From positions 247,265 through 311,264 of the forward strand of contig NZ_JAOWLA010000003.1 in NCBI RefSeq assembly GCF_025751575.1: a stretch of DNA of 64,000 nucleotides, read 5' to 3'. Position 1 is the first letter of the stretch. Each line of letters starts with the position of its first letter. The translations under genes and the position numbers were made by a program. This stretch comes from Albidovulum sediminicola. GTDB taxonomy: Bacteria; Pseudomonadota; Alphaproteobacteria; Rhodobacterales; Rhodobacteraceae. Under the pieces are notes generated by a model. That model saw only the letters and a program-made list of their open reading frames with translations, made no database searches and was not told the origin of the DNA. This document shows positions 52,247 to 61,117 of this stretch, piece by piece.

Positions 52247-52929
52247 GGCGTTCCGCAAAGCTTGCCACGGCTCATGTGGCGTTTGTGGCCGAAGCCCTGC
52301 ACGCGCTCTACCTGAAAGCCCGCCGACTGCAAGGCCCTGCGGACGAAGCCCGCGGCGGTGTAGCTGGCGAAAGTGCCGCCCGGCGCGGTGTGGCGGGCGA
52401 CGGCGTCAAGCAGGGGTTCCTCCCAAAGCTCCGGGTTCTTGGCGGGCGAAAACCCGTCCAGGAACCAGGCATCCGCCCCGCCCGGCCAAATCGGAAGGGT
52501 GCGTCGCGCGTCGCCGTCGATCACCTCGACATCGACGGGGCCAAGGGCAAACCGCCGCCGCCCGGATCGCCAGGCCTCCAGCAACGGCCCCGCGCGGGAT
52601 GCGGCCTCGGGAAAAGCGGCCAGGGCGCGTTCCATGTCGCGGGCGGGCATCGGGAAGGCCTCGAAACTGGTGAAGGCGAGCCTTCCGGGGGTGCCCGACG
52701 CTTCCCAGGCGATGGCGGTGGCCAGCAGGTTGAGGCCGGTTCCGAACCCCAGTTCGGCGATCCGAAAGCCGTCGTGGAACCGTTCGGGCAGGCCGTTGCC
52801 GGCCAGAAAGACATGGCGCGTCTCCGCCAGCCCGTCGGCGAGCGAGAAATAGGGGTCGTCGAACAGCGTGGACACCGGCGTGCCGCCGCGCTGCCAGTCC
52901 ACCCGTTCGCTCTGGTCCTTCTGCGGCAT
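52243..52929 (-). CDS. mnmD: tRNA (mnm5s2U34)-methyltransferase MnmD (stand-alone)
   Basis: A 228-residue protein equal to the N-terminal methyltransferase half of MnmC. It has IAELGFGTGLNLLATAIAW (SAM site), FLDGFSPAKNPELWEE and the C-terminal GFGHKRHMSRG. It makes the final methylation of 5-aminomethyl-2-thiouridine at the tRNA wobble base. ATG at 52929 gives the conserved start before VDWQRGGTPVS. The FAD oxidase half of MnmC is not fused here; an FAD oxidase gene starts 44 bases away on the opposite strand. Confidence 0.92.
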   Translation of the reverse strand: MPQKDQSERVDWQRGGTPVSTLFDDPYFSLADGLAETRHVFLAGNGLPERFHDGFRIAELGFGTGLNLLATAIAWEASGTPGRLAFTSFEAFPMPARDMERALAAFPEAASRAGPLLEAWRSGRRRFALGPVDVEVIDGDARRTLPIWPGGADAWFLDGFSPAKNPELWEEPLLDAVARHTAPGGTFASYTAAGFVRRALQSAGFQVERVQGFGHKRHMSRGKLCGTP

Positions 52930-52973
52930 CTGTCCTAACCCTTCGATTGCGCAGTTAGGCGAAGGACGCGGCG

Positions 52974-54020
52974 GTGGCAATCGCGGATGTGACAGTTGTG
53001 GGGGGCGGGATCTTCGGCCTCGCGATCGCGTGGGAATGCGGCCGTCGCGGCGCGCGGGTCCGTTTGATCGAGCGCGAACGTATCGGGGCGGGATCATCGG
53101 GTGGGATCGTTGGCGCGCTTGCGCCGCATGTGCCCGAGCAGTGGAACCCGAAGAAGCAGTTCCAGCTGGAAAGCCTGCTGATGGCGCAGGACTTCTGGGA
53201 CGGGGTGGCTGCTACGGGGTGTGTTGATCCAGGATATGCGCGGCTGGGCCGCCTTCAGCCGGTGGCCGACGACGCGGCGCTGGCGCTGGCCAAGGACCGG
53301 GCGCATGGGGCAGAGGCGCTTTGGCAGGGGCGGGCCGACTGGCGGCTTGTGCGGGCCGAGGCCTATCCGGGCTGGGCCCCTGAAAGCCCCACCGGCTGGC
53401 TGATCGAGGACACGCTTTCCGCCCGGCTGCACCCGCGTCACGCGGCGGCGGCGCTGGTCGCGGCCATTCGCGCCAAGGGCGGCGCCGTTGAGGTCGGGGC
53501 CGCCGACCCGGCGCCCGGGCCGGTGATCTGGGCCACCGGTGCGCCGGGGCTCGCCGAGCTGTCGGCGGCGCTCGGCCGCCCGGTCGGGGCGGGCGTGAAG
53601 GGTCAGGCCGCGCTTTTCGCCTGCGCCGCCGCCGACCGGCCGCAGCTTTTCGCGGACGGGCTCCATATCGTGCCACATGCGGATGGCACGGTGGCCGTCG
53701 GCTCCACCTCGGAGCGGGATTTCGAGGACGGGCGGGTGGTCGACGACCGGCTGGAGCCCCTGATCGACAAGGCCCGCGCGCTGTGCCCCGCGCTGGCCGA
53801 CGCCGCCGTTATCGAGCGCTGGGCGGGCGTCCGCCCCCGGTCGAAAAGCCGCGCGCCGATGCTGGGGCGGTGGCCGGAGCGCGCGGGGCAGTTCATCGCC
53901 AACGGCGGCTTCAAGATCGGTTTCGGCATGGCGCCCAAGGTCGCCGAGGTCATGGCCGACCTGGTGCTTGAGGGGCGCGATACCATCCCCGCCGGCTTCC
54001 GGGTCGAGGACAACCTCTGA
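52974..54020 (+). CDS. FAD-dependent oxidoreductase (DAO family), candidate MnmC oxidase half
   Basis: A 348-residue D-amino-acid-oxidase-fold protein starting at GTG 52974. The FAD motif is VTVVGGGIFGLAIAWECG. GSSGGIVGALAPH and the C-terminal GVRPRSKSRAPMLGRW, FIANGGFKIGFGMAPK are typical of the family. It is divergent from mnmD with a 44-base gap. In MnmC the C-terminal oxidase removes the carboxymethyl group of cmnm5U before methylation, so a split and divergent arrangement is likely. A glycine-oxidase-like role is the alternative. Confidence 0.88.
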   Translation: MAIADVTVVGGGIFGLAIAWECGRRGARVRLIERERIGAGSSGGIVGALAPHVPEQWNPKKQFQLESLLMAQDFWDGVAATGCVDPGYARLGRLQPVADDAALALAKDRAHGAEALWQGRADWRLVRAEAYPGWAPESPTGWLIEDTLSARLHPRHAAAALVAAIRAKGGAVEVGAADPAPGPVIWATGAPGLAELSAALGRPVGAGVKGQAALFACAAADRPQLFADGLHIVPHADGTVAVGSTSERDFEDGRVVDDRLEPLIDKARALCPALADAAVIERWAGVRPRSKSRAPMLGRWPERAGQFIANGGFKIGFGMAPKVAEVMADLVLEGRDTIPAGFRVEDNL

Positions 54021-54065
54021 GGTCGCATCGCGCCGCGTGACAGGCCCCGGCGCGCGCTTGGCGGT

Positions 54066-54911
54066 TCAGACCCGTCGCGCGAAGGTCAGGCTGGTCGGCC
54101 GGTCGAAGCCCTCATGCGCCGTCTCGCCGGTCTTTTCAAAGCCCATCGCCGCGAAGGCGCGCTGGTTCGCTGTCAGCTCGATCCGGACCTGGAGTTCCAG
54201 CAGATCGAACCCCAGCGCCTGCGCGCGGGTCGCGGCATGTTCGACCAACTGCCGCGCCAGCCCCTGGCCGCGGCAGGCGTCATCGACCGCGAGCTTGCCC
54301 AGGTAAAGCCGGTCGCCCATGGGCGTCAGGAACACGCAGGCAAGGGGCAGGCCCATGTCCTCAAGCACCCAGACCTCCCCCTCGCGCGCCTGTGCGGCGA
54401 CGGCCCCGGGCGTCAGGCGGTGCATTGAGGAGGGCGGGTCGATCTTGCCGTCCATGAAGGCGAAGGTCCGCTGGACCAGGGCAAGAACCGGCCCCATGTC
54501 CTCCTCCGGCGAAAGCCGGCGCGGCGTTCGCTGCACCGGTAGCCCGTCGGCGATATGCAGCCATGGCAGGCGCTCGTTCCAAAGCGCGTGGAAGGTCGGC
54601 TCGTAAGCGGCAGGGTTGTCGAGCGTCGCGGCGTAGAGGTCGATCTCGTGGCCGCGCGCGGCGCTTTGATAGGCCATGGGGGTGCCGCAGGCCGGGCAGA
54701 AACCGCGCTGTACCCCGGGACTGCTGGGCCGCATCGCGGGTGCCGTTCCGGTCCAGCGGAACCGGCTGTGATCGACGGCCAGAAAGCTTGTGAAGGGGGA
54801 GCCGGTCGCGCGGCGGCAACTTTCGCAATGGCAATGCCCCTGCCAGTTCGGCTCGCCCTCGAAGGCGTAGCGCACCGCCCCGCAAAGGCACCGCCCCGTT
54901 CCACCGTCCAT
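54066..54911 (-). CDS. GFA-domain / GNAT acetyltransferase fusion protein
   Basis: A 281-residue fusion. Residues 1-125 form a GFA-type zinc domain with the seven family cysteines Cys8, Cys10, Cys27, Cys29, Cys32, Cys72 and Cys75 (CLCGAVRY, CHCESCRRATG, FCPACGTP). Residues about 133-281 are a GNAT domain with the acetyl-CoA loop CRGQGLARQLVEHA. Each half looks complete. GFA proteins are named for glutathione-dependent formaldehyde handling, though that activity is disputed. ATG at 54911. A single gene between the FAD oxidase (convergent) and smc (divergent). Confidence 0.9.
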   Translation of the reverse strand: MDGGTGRCLCGAVRYAFEGEPNWQGHCHCESCRRATGSPFTSFLAVDHSRFRWTGTAPAMRPSSPGVQRGFCPACGTPMAYQSAARGHEIDLYAATLDNPAAYEPTFHALWNERLPWLHIADGLPVQRTPRRLSPEEDMGPVLALVQRTFAFMDGKIDPPSSMHRLTPGAVAAQAREGEVWVLEDMGLPLACVFLTPMGDRLYLGKLAVDDACRGQGLARQLVEHAATRAQALGFDLLELQVRIELTANQRAFAAMGFEKTGETAHEGFDRPTSLTFARRV

Positions 54912-55115
54912 GTCCGGCCCTCCCGTTTGCGCGTGATTAGGCCCGGGGTGACGGAAAGGGTCAAGCTGGGCCGTACGGGGCCCGCCTGGGCGCGGAAATC
55001 CGCCATATCTTGTGGAAAACCGCCCGGAGCGCCCGATATCCGGGGTGGCGACATTGACTCAAGGCCCCCCTTACCCAAGGATTGCCGAACCTCTGGAATC
55101 AACGGACGCCCTGCC

Positions 55116-58100
55116 TTGCGCTTCACCCGCCTCCGACTGAACGGCTTCAAAAGCTTCGTGGACCCCACGGACCTTCTGATCCACGACGGCCTGACGGGTG
55201 TCGTGGGTCCCAATGGCTGCGGCAAGTCGAACCTGCTTGAGGCGCTGCGCTGGGTAATGGGCGAAAACCGCCCGACCGCGATGCGCGGCGACGGGATGGA
55301 GGATGTGATCTTTGCGGGCGCCGCGACCCGGCCCGCCCGCAACTTCGCCGAGGTTGCGCTGACCATCGACAATACCGAACGGCTTGCGCCTGCCGGGTTC
55401 AACGATCAGGACCAGCTGGAGATCACGCGCCGGATCACCCGCGACGCGGGCTCCGCCTACAAGGCGAATGCCAAGGACGTGCGGGCGCGCGACGTGCAGA
55501 TGCTGTTCGCGGATGCCTCGACCGGGTCGCATTCGCCAGCGCTGGTGCGGCAGGGGCAGATCTCGGAACTGATCAACGCCAAGCCGCGCAACCGCCGCCG
55601 GATTCTGGAGGAAGCGGCGGGGATCTCCGGTCTCTACCAGCGCCGGCACGAGGCGGAGCTGAAGCTGAACGGGGCCGAACAGAACCTGGCGCGCGTCGAT
55701 GACGTGGTCGAGCAACTGGCCCAGCAACTGGCGCAACTGGCCCGACAGGCGCGGCAGGCGGCGCGTTACCGGGAAATCGGGGCGGAGCTGCGCCGGGCCG
55801 AGGGGATGCTGCTTTACCGCCGCTGGCGCGAGGCCGATGAGGCACGAGCCCGCGCCGAGGCCGAGCTGACCGAACGCACCAAGGGCGCCGCAGCCGCCGA
55901 GGCAGCGGCCCGCGCGGCGGCCAAGGGCCGGGCCGAGGCCGAGGCGCTTCTGCCGCCGTTACGGGAAGAAGAGGCCATCGCCAGCGCCGTGCTGCAACGG
56001 CTGGGTGTCCAGCGCGATTCGCTCTCCGATCAGGAGGCGCGCGCGCGCCAGATGATCGATGCGCTGTCTGCGCGTATAGTCCAGCTTGCCCGAGACATGG
56101 AGCGTGAGGCCGGGCTCAACCGCGACGCCGGCGAGATGATCGGCCGGCTGGAATGGGAACAGGGGCAGATCGCCAAGGCCTCCGAAGGCCAGGAGACGCG
56201 GTTGGCCGAGGCGATGGACGCCGCGCAGGCCGCAGCCGGCGTGCTTTCCGAACGCGAAGCGGCGCTTTCGGAACTGAACGAGGACGTGGCGCGCCTTTCC
56301 GCCCGCCATCAGTCCGCGCACCGGCTTCTGGCCGATAGCCGCGCGACGCTTGAGAAGAACGAGGCCGAGGCCGCCCGTGCCCGCGCCGCCGCGGCGGAGG
56401 CGCAGGCGGCGCTTGACCGCGCGCGCGAGGATTACGAGGCCGCCCGCGAGGGGCAGGAGGAAGCGACGAGCACCGCCGAGGCGGCCGAGGAGCGGCTGGT
56501 CGAGGCGGACGAGGCGCGCGGCGAGGCACAGGCGCGTGAGGCCGATGCACGCGCCGCCCGGTCCGAGGCGGAGGGCGAAGCCGGCGCGCTTCGGGCCGAG
56601 GTCGCGGCGCTTTCCAAGCTTGTGGAGCGTGAGGCCGCTACCGGCAAGCAGCTTTTGGATCGGGTGCGGGTCGACAAGGGATATGAGAAGGCGTTGGGCG
56701 CGGCGCTGGCCGATGATCTGCGCGCGCCCGAGGTCCCGGGGGATGCGCCTTCTGGCTGGACGGCACTGCCCGATTACGACGCGGCGCAAGCCCTGCCCGC
56801 AGGCGTCCGGCGCCTGGCCGAAGTGGTCGCGGTTCCGGAGGTCCTGCTGCGCCGGATCGGCCAGGTCGGCCTGGTGGCGCGCGACGATGGTGCGCGGCTC
56901 CAGCCGCTTCTCCAGCCGGGGCAACGGCTTGTCTCGGCCGAGGGCGATCTGTGGCGTTGGGACGGGTTCCGCGCCGGGGCGGAGGATGCGCCGCAAGCCT
57001 CGGCCCTGCGCCTGCAACAGTTGAACCGTCTCGTGGAGCTCAAGCAAGACCTTGAGGAGGCGAGCGCACGGGCGGAGGGTGCACGGCAGGCGCATGACCA
57101 CCTGACGCGCCAACTGGCCGCGGCCACCGACGCCGACCGTGCCGCGCGCGAGGCCCGTCGCGAGGCTGACCGCCGCATGGCGGAGGCGTCGCGCGCTCTG
57201 TCCAAGGCGGAGGCCGACCGCTCGATCGCCGGCGGCAAGCTGGAAAGCGCGCGCTTGGCGATGTCGCGCCACGAGGAAGAGGCGATGGGCGCGCGCGCGC
57301 GCCTGAAGGAGGCCGAGGCCGCCGTCGCGGCGCTGCCGGATCTCTCCGCCGCGCGCGCCGAGGTCGAGGACGTCAAGCTGACGGTCGAGGCCGCGCGGGT
57401 CACGATGCTCGCCAAGCGCGCCCAGCAGGACGAGATCCGGCGTGAGGGCGAAGCCCGCCTGCGCCGCCGCCAGGAGATCACCAAGGAGCTCTCCGGCTGG
57501 CGCCACCGGCTCGACACCGCGGAGAAGCGCACGTCCGAACTGGCCGAGCGCAAGGCCGCGAGCGAGGAGGAGCTTTCGGAGGCCAAGGCTGCGCCCGAAG
57601 AGATTGCCGCGAAGCGCGAGGAACTGAACGAGGCGATGGAAACCGCCGAGGCCCGCCGCCGTGCCGCTGCCGACAGGCTGGCGGAGGGGGAAAGCCTGAT
57701 GCGCCAGGTCGCGGATCAGGAACGGGAGGCCGAACGCGCGGCCTCCGAGGCGCGGGAAGCGCGGGCACGGGCCGAGGCGCGAACGGACGCGGCGCGCGAG
57801 ACCGTCACGGTTGCCGCCGACCGCATCCGCGAGGAAACCGAGAACACGCCGGGCACGCTGCTGCAGTCCCTGGACGCCGATCCGGAGTCCATGCCCAGTG
57901 CCGAGGCGCTGGACAACGACGTGCACCGTCTGCGCCGTCAGCGTGACGCCCTGGGCGCGGTCAACCTGCGCGCCGAGGAGGACGCGAAGGAAGTGCAGGG
58001 CGAATACGACACCCTGGTCAAGGAAAAGGCCGACCTGGAAGAGGCGATCAAGAAGCTGCGCGCCGGCATCGCGGGCCTCAACCGCGAGGGCCGCGAACGG

Positions 58101-58571
58101 CTCTTGACCGCCTTCGAGCAGGTCAACGCGAACTTCCGCACGCTGTTCACCCATCTCTTCGGCGGCGGCGAGGCGAACCTGGTGCTGGTCGAAAGCGACG
58201 ATCCGCTTGAGGCGGGGCTGGAGATCATGTGCCAGCCTCCGGGCAAGAAGCTGGCCACGCTGTCGCTGCTGTCCGGGGGCGAACAGACGCTGACCGCGCT
58301 CGCGCTGATCTTCGCGGTGTTCCTGGCCAACCCGGCGCCGATCTGTGTGCTGGACGAGGTCGATGCGCCGCTTGATGACGCCAACGTGACGCGGTTCTGC
58401 GATCTCCTGGACGAGATGACGCGGCGCACCGACACGCGCTTCCTGATCATCACCCACCACGCGGTGACGATGGCGCGGATGGACCGGCTTTTCGGCGTGA
58501 CGATGCAGGAACAGGGCGTGAGCCAGCTTGTCAGCGTCGACCTGAAACGGGCCGAGGCGCTGGTGGCGTGA
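55116..58571 (+). CDS. smc: Chromosome partition protein SMC
   Basis: A 1151-residue SMC ATPase that folds and segregates the chromosome with ScpA/ScpB. It has Walker A GPNGCGKSN (31-39), two long Ala/Glu/Arg-rich coiled coils (about 160-500 and 665-985), and a hinge around 520-640 (GYEKALGAALADDL...). The C-terminal head has signature LLSGGEQTLTALAL and Walker B CVLDEVDAPLDD. The start is TTG 55116, giving (M)RFTRLRLNGFKSF, which aligns with SMC N-termini; the frame is open back to 54555 but that part is not SMC-like. Its ribosome site is weak. Confidence 0.95.
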   Translation: MRFTRLRLNGFKSFVDPTDLLIHDGLTGVVGPNGCGKSNLLEALRWVMGENRPTAMRGDGMEDVIFAGAATRPARNFAEVALTIDNTERLAPAGFNDQDQLEITRRITRDAGSAYKANAKDVRARDVQMLFADASTGSHSPALVRQGQISELINAKPRNRRRILEEAAGISGLYQRRHEAELKLNGAEQNLARVDDVVEQLAQQLAQLARQARQAARYREIGAELRRAEGMLLYRRWREADEARARAEAELTERTKGAAAAEAAARAAAKGRAEAEALLPPLREEEAIASAVLQRLGVQRDSLSDQEARARQMIDALSARIVQLARDMEREAGLNRDAGEMIGRLEWEQGQIAKASEGQETRLAEAMDAAQAAAGVLSEREAALSELNEDVARLSARHQSAHRLLADSRATLEKNEAEAARARAAAAEAQAALDRAREDYEAAREGQEEATSTAEAAEERLVEADEARGEAQAREADARAARSEAEGEAGALRAEVAALSKLVEREAATGKQLLDRVRVDKGYEKALGAALADDLRAPEVPGDAPSGWTALPDYDAAQALPAGVRRLAEVVAVPEVLLRRIGQVGLVARDDGARLQPLLQPGQRLVSAEGDLWRWDGFRAGAEDAPQASALRLQQLNRLVELKQDLEEASARAEGARQAHDHLTRQLAAATDADRAAREARREADRRMAEASRALSKAEADRSIAGGKLESARLAMSRHEEEAMGARARLKEAEAAVAALPDLSAARAEVEDVKLTVEAARVTMLAKRAQQDEIRREGEARLRRRQEITKELSGWRHRLDTAEKRTSELAERKAASEEELSEAKAAPEEIAAKREELNEAMETAEARRRAAADRLAEGESLMRQVADQEREAERAASEAREARARAEARTDAARETVTVAADRIREETENTPGTLLQSLDADPESMPSAEALDNDVHRLRRQRDALGAVNLRAEEDAKEVQGEYDTLVKEKADLEEAIKKLRAGIAGLNREGRERLLTAFEQVNANFRTLFTHLFGGGEANLVLVESDDPLEAGLEIMCQPPGKKLATLSLLSGGEQTLTALALIFAVFLANPAPICVLDEVDAPLDDANVTRFCDLLDEMTRRTDTRFLIITHHAVTMARMDRLFGVTMQEQGVSQLVSVDLKRAEALVA

Positions 58572-58582
58572 GGGCGCTTACT

Positions 58583-58612
58583 GCGGCCATTGTGCCGCGT
58601 GTGATGGATTTT
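58583..58612 (+). terminator. Weak hairpin after smc
   Basis: GCGGC (58583-58587) pairs with GCCGC (58594-58598) over six bases, and a T5 run follows about ten bases later. It starts 12 bases after the smc stop. A short stem with a displaced T-run makes this a weak candidate. The remainder of the 250-base gap to the Hint gene shows no other gene. Confidence 0.35.
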
Positions 58613-58821
58613 TCATTAGTGTTGTTCTTACCGGCACGATCCGGGTGTACTTTCTGCCCGTTTTCGCGTTTCTTCTTTAATTACAGCAGGCATCGACCCC
58701 GCATCACAGGCGCCAGCCACAATATAGGCCCAATTGCCGGTAAATAGGGGGCGGAGGATGCGAGGACTCGACGCGGCACCGCTTTATGCTGCCGCGCTTT
58801 GTTTTGTGGAGGCGAACAGGT

Positions 58822-59904
58822 ATGGCGACATCAGACACCTTTTGGGCGCGCGGCGACAGCAGTACTGCGAACAACTCCGAGATCAATATTCGCCCGCCTA
58901 CCCAGCAGGGCTCCGTTTCCCTTTACTTCGAGTCCGGAACGCTTGGGAGCGATACGAGCGGAGACTTGGTACTTGACGATACCCCGGCCGGCGTGCCGGA
59001 TCCCGACACGACCGTTTGGGTCGATACGGACGGGGATGGAATCTACGAGGAATACCAGTTCATCTATGAACTTTCCGGCGTGCTGCCGACCGGCAACAAC
59101 AAGGTTCCGGACGCCTATGAAGGGGACCAGGTTATTGTCATTACGGTTATTGGTGCCGGACCTGGCGGTACCGATATTCGTTTGTTCTTCCTGCCGGATG
59201 GAACGGTTGATCAGACGATAATCGACAGTTTCGGGCAGGGCGCCGTCCCGCTTACAACCTTTACGACCGATCCGCCCCCGCCCGTCTGCTTCTTGCGCGG
59301 CATGCTGATCGCGACGCCATCGGGCGAAGTTCCGGTCGAGACCCTGGACGCGGGAGATGAGGTGTTGACGGCATTCGGTGCGGTGGCCAAGGTCCGCTTC
59401 GTGGCCTCGCGCGAACTCTCGGACGCGGAGTTGTTCTTCCGCCCTGAAATGCGCCCGGTTTGCATTCCGACCGGCGCGATGGGCGAGGGGCTGCCCAAGG
59501 CTGACCTCTGGGTGTCGCCGCAGCACCGCGTCCTCGTGCGGGGGTGGGAGGCCGAGATGCTTTTCGGAGAGCCGGAGGTCCTGCTGGCCGCCAAGCATCT
59601 GAAGATCGCGGCGCCGCGCCCCGCCATGCCCGAAACGGTGGAGTATTTCCACCTGATGCTCGACCAGCACGACATCGTGCTGTCGAACGGGATCGAGACG
59701 GAAAGCCTGTTCCCCGGCGACACCGCGATCGCGAGCCTGACCGAAGAGGCGCGGGCCGGGATGGAGCGCGCCTTCCCCGAGTTCGCGGGCGACTGGGCCT
59801 TCTACGGCCCGACCGCCCGGCGCGCGCTGACCGCGAAAGAAGCAGAGGCGCTCTGGGCCAAGATGGCGCCGCTTGGGGCCGAGGCCGTGCGGGACGTGGC
59901 TTGA
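58822..59904 (+). CDS. Hint-domain (Hint_2) protein
   Basis: A 360-residue protein. The N-terminal 150 residues are Asp/Gly/Thr-rich, low in Lys, with a Ca-binding-like DTDGDGIYEE (68-77), as in secreted RTX-type modules; there is no classical signal peptide. After a Pro-rich linker the Hint domain starts at Cys156 (PPPPVCFLRGMLIATPSGEV), followed by VETLDAGDEVLTAFG, VSPQHRVLV and LDQHDIVLSNGIETESLFPGD. Hint domains descend from self-splicing or self-cleaving modules, and this group is abundant in Rhodobacterales. ATG at 58822 is preceded by GGAGGCGAACAGGT. Probably secreted by a type I system, but no exporter is nearby. Confidence 0.9.
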   Translation: MATSDTFWARGDSSTANNSEINIRPPTQQGSVSLYFESGTLGSDTSGDLVLDDTPAGVPDPDTTVWVDTDGDGIYEEYQFIYELSGVLPTGNNKVPDAYEGDQVIVITVIGAGPGGTDIRLFFLPDGTVDQTIIDSFGQGAVPLTTFTTDPPPPVCFLRGMLIATPSGEVPVETLDAGDEVLTAFGAVAKVRFVASRELSDAELFFRPEMRPVCIPTGAMGEGLPKADLWVSPQHRVLVRGWEAEMLFGEPEVLLAAKHLKIAAPRPAMPETVEYFHLMLDQHDIVLSNGIETESLFPGDTAIASLTEEARAGMERAFPEFAGDWAFYGPTARRALTAKEAEALWAKMAPLGAEAVRDVA

Positions 59905-59922
59905 CCTCATAGGAACGATTGC

Positions 59923-59953
59923 GCAAGGGGCCGGAAATCCTGCGGCCCCTTGC
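59923..59953. terminator. 11-bp stem hairpin after the Hint gene
   Basis: GCAAGGGGCCG (59923-59933) pairs perfectly with CGGCCCCTTGC (59943-59953) over a nine-base loop, 19 bases past the Hint-protein stop. No T-run follows, so it may act with Rho or as an mRNA-stabilising end. Confidence 0.6.
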
Positions 59954-60497
59954 GGTGAATGGCGCAAGTGCCGTCGTTATCCCAGCGGCGGATGTCTCGT
60001 TGATCGCTGGCCCTGAAATACATCCTCCCTCTCCGAAACGGAGATTATCGAAGATGTCTCGCTGAATCGCACAATCCCACAAACGCAGTGCTGTTGCCCT
60101 TGAGCGTGGACGACTGCCCGCGTGCCCCGCATTTGAAGGTTTTGTCATTTCCGGGACCGATGACTCCGCTGTGAGGGCGCGTCGCGTTGTCTTTTCCCGT
60201 CGGCAGCCGCTTCTGGCGGACGGAGCGGGACATTCCGCCAATAGATCGCCGTGCGGATTCCGGCAGAGGTTCAGATCGATCCCGCATTCGGGTGCGGCAA
60301 CCGGTGCTGCCCGGATGGCGCAGACATGATCGCGAGTGCGAGCGCGAATCCTTCCTCGGAAATTTCCACAGGTGTTGGCTAGCCCGGGAAAGGGCGGCCA
60401 AGGTCTCGCCAACCCAGCTCGTTCTCCGCCACGAACTGCAATGGGCTGGGCGTTGCGGCGCCTTTGTCGATACCTGGTGCGCTGCGGTCTTGTCGCG
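59954..60497. other. Gene-poor stretch of 544 bases
   Basis: I can support no protein gene here. The open frames on both strands (for example minus 60045-60401) lack a ribosome site and have Arg/Ser-rich, unstructured translations. A small perfect hairpin TCTCCG-AAA-CGGAGA lies at 60030-60044. The stretch is slightly less GC-biased than its neighbours and could hold a small RNA or the remains of a lost gene, but nothing shows this. Confidence 0.5.
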
Positions 60498-61100
60498 TCA
60501 TGACGACCGCAGGAGCACCTTGAGCGATGTGACCGCCTCGGCGATCTGCTGGAAATGCGCGCGCCGCGTTTCCGAGCCGGCGGAGCGCAGCAGCGCGGTT
60601 GCCATCTCATCCAGCAGGACCTCGGCGCGGCGCCCCGCACTGGTGATCGCCTCGCCCCGCAGCGCCCGGAGCGGGCGGGCGGGATCGTGAAGCGGCCGCG
60701 CGCGCTGCGGTCGGATGGCGGTCATCCCGGGATCGGCATGGTCCCGCGCGAGCCTCGCGAGCCCCACGGCCCCCTGCGCTAGAAGCCGCCGTGCAGGGGC
60801 GTAGTCCCCGTTCGATGGCATCTGGCCAGCCGCCCAGCCCAGGTATTCAGCCAGGCAGTCCACCCGATAGGCGGGCCCGACCGTCTCGCAGGCGGCGACC
60901 GAATCGCGGATTGCGCTGGCAGTCCATAGGGTTCGCCCCTGCGAGAGCGCGGTGTCGTAGTCGATGCCCGCCAGCGCGGGCCTGGGGGCAGGGTGCTGCG
61001 GCGCCGGGGAAGCATCCGACGGCCCGAAACCCCAGGCAACGGCAATCAGCGCCCCGGCGCAAGCCGAACGGGCGGCACCCGCAGGAAGACCGGACGCCAT
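60498..61100 (-). CDS. Exported protein B of the caspase cluster (paralogue of A)
   Basis: A 200-residue protein with an N-terminal signal segment (SACAGALIAVAWGFGPSDAS). Its conserved core is YRVDCLAEYLGWAAGQMPSNGDYAPARRLL-like (short blocks at 78-106) with Cys71 and Cys82. The C-terminus contains LLRSAGSETRRAHFQQI and ends KVLLRSS. These blocks match protein A encoded just upstream, so the two are tandem paralogues. ATG at 61100, 17 bases after the stop of A, with GAGGG upstream. I recognise no known family. As the third gene of an operon with an exported caspase-like protein, it may be its substrate, inhibitor or partner. Confidence 0.8.
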   Translation of the reverse strand: MASGLPAGAARSACAGALIAVAWGFGPSDASPAPQHPAPRPALAGIDYDTALSQGRTLWTASAIRDSVAACETVGPAYRVDCLAEYLGWAAGQMPSNGDYAPARRLLAQGAVGLARLARDHADPGMTAIRPQRARPLHDPARPLRALRGEAITSAGRRAEVLLDEMATALLRSAGSETRRAHFQQIAEAVTSLKVLLRSS

Positions 61101-61117
61101 CGCGAACCGCCCTCGCC

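Noticed and set aside
55959..58460. Minus-strand open frame of 833 codons opposite smc
   Set aside because: Leu/Arg/Gly-rich shadow of the SMC coiled coils with no ribosome site.
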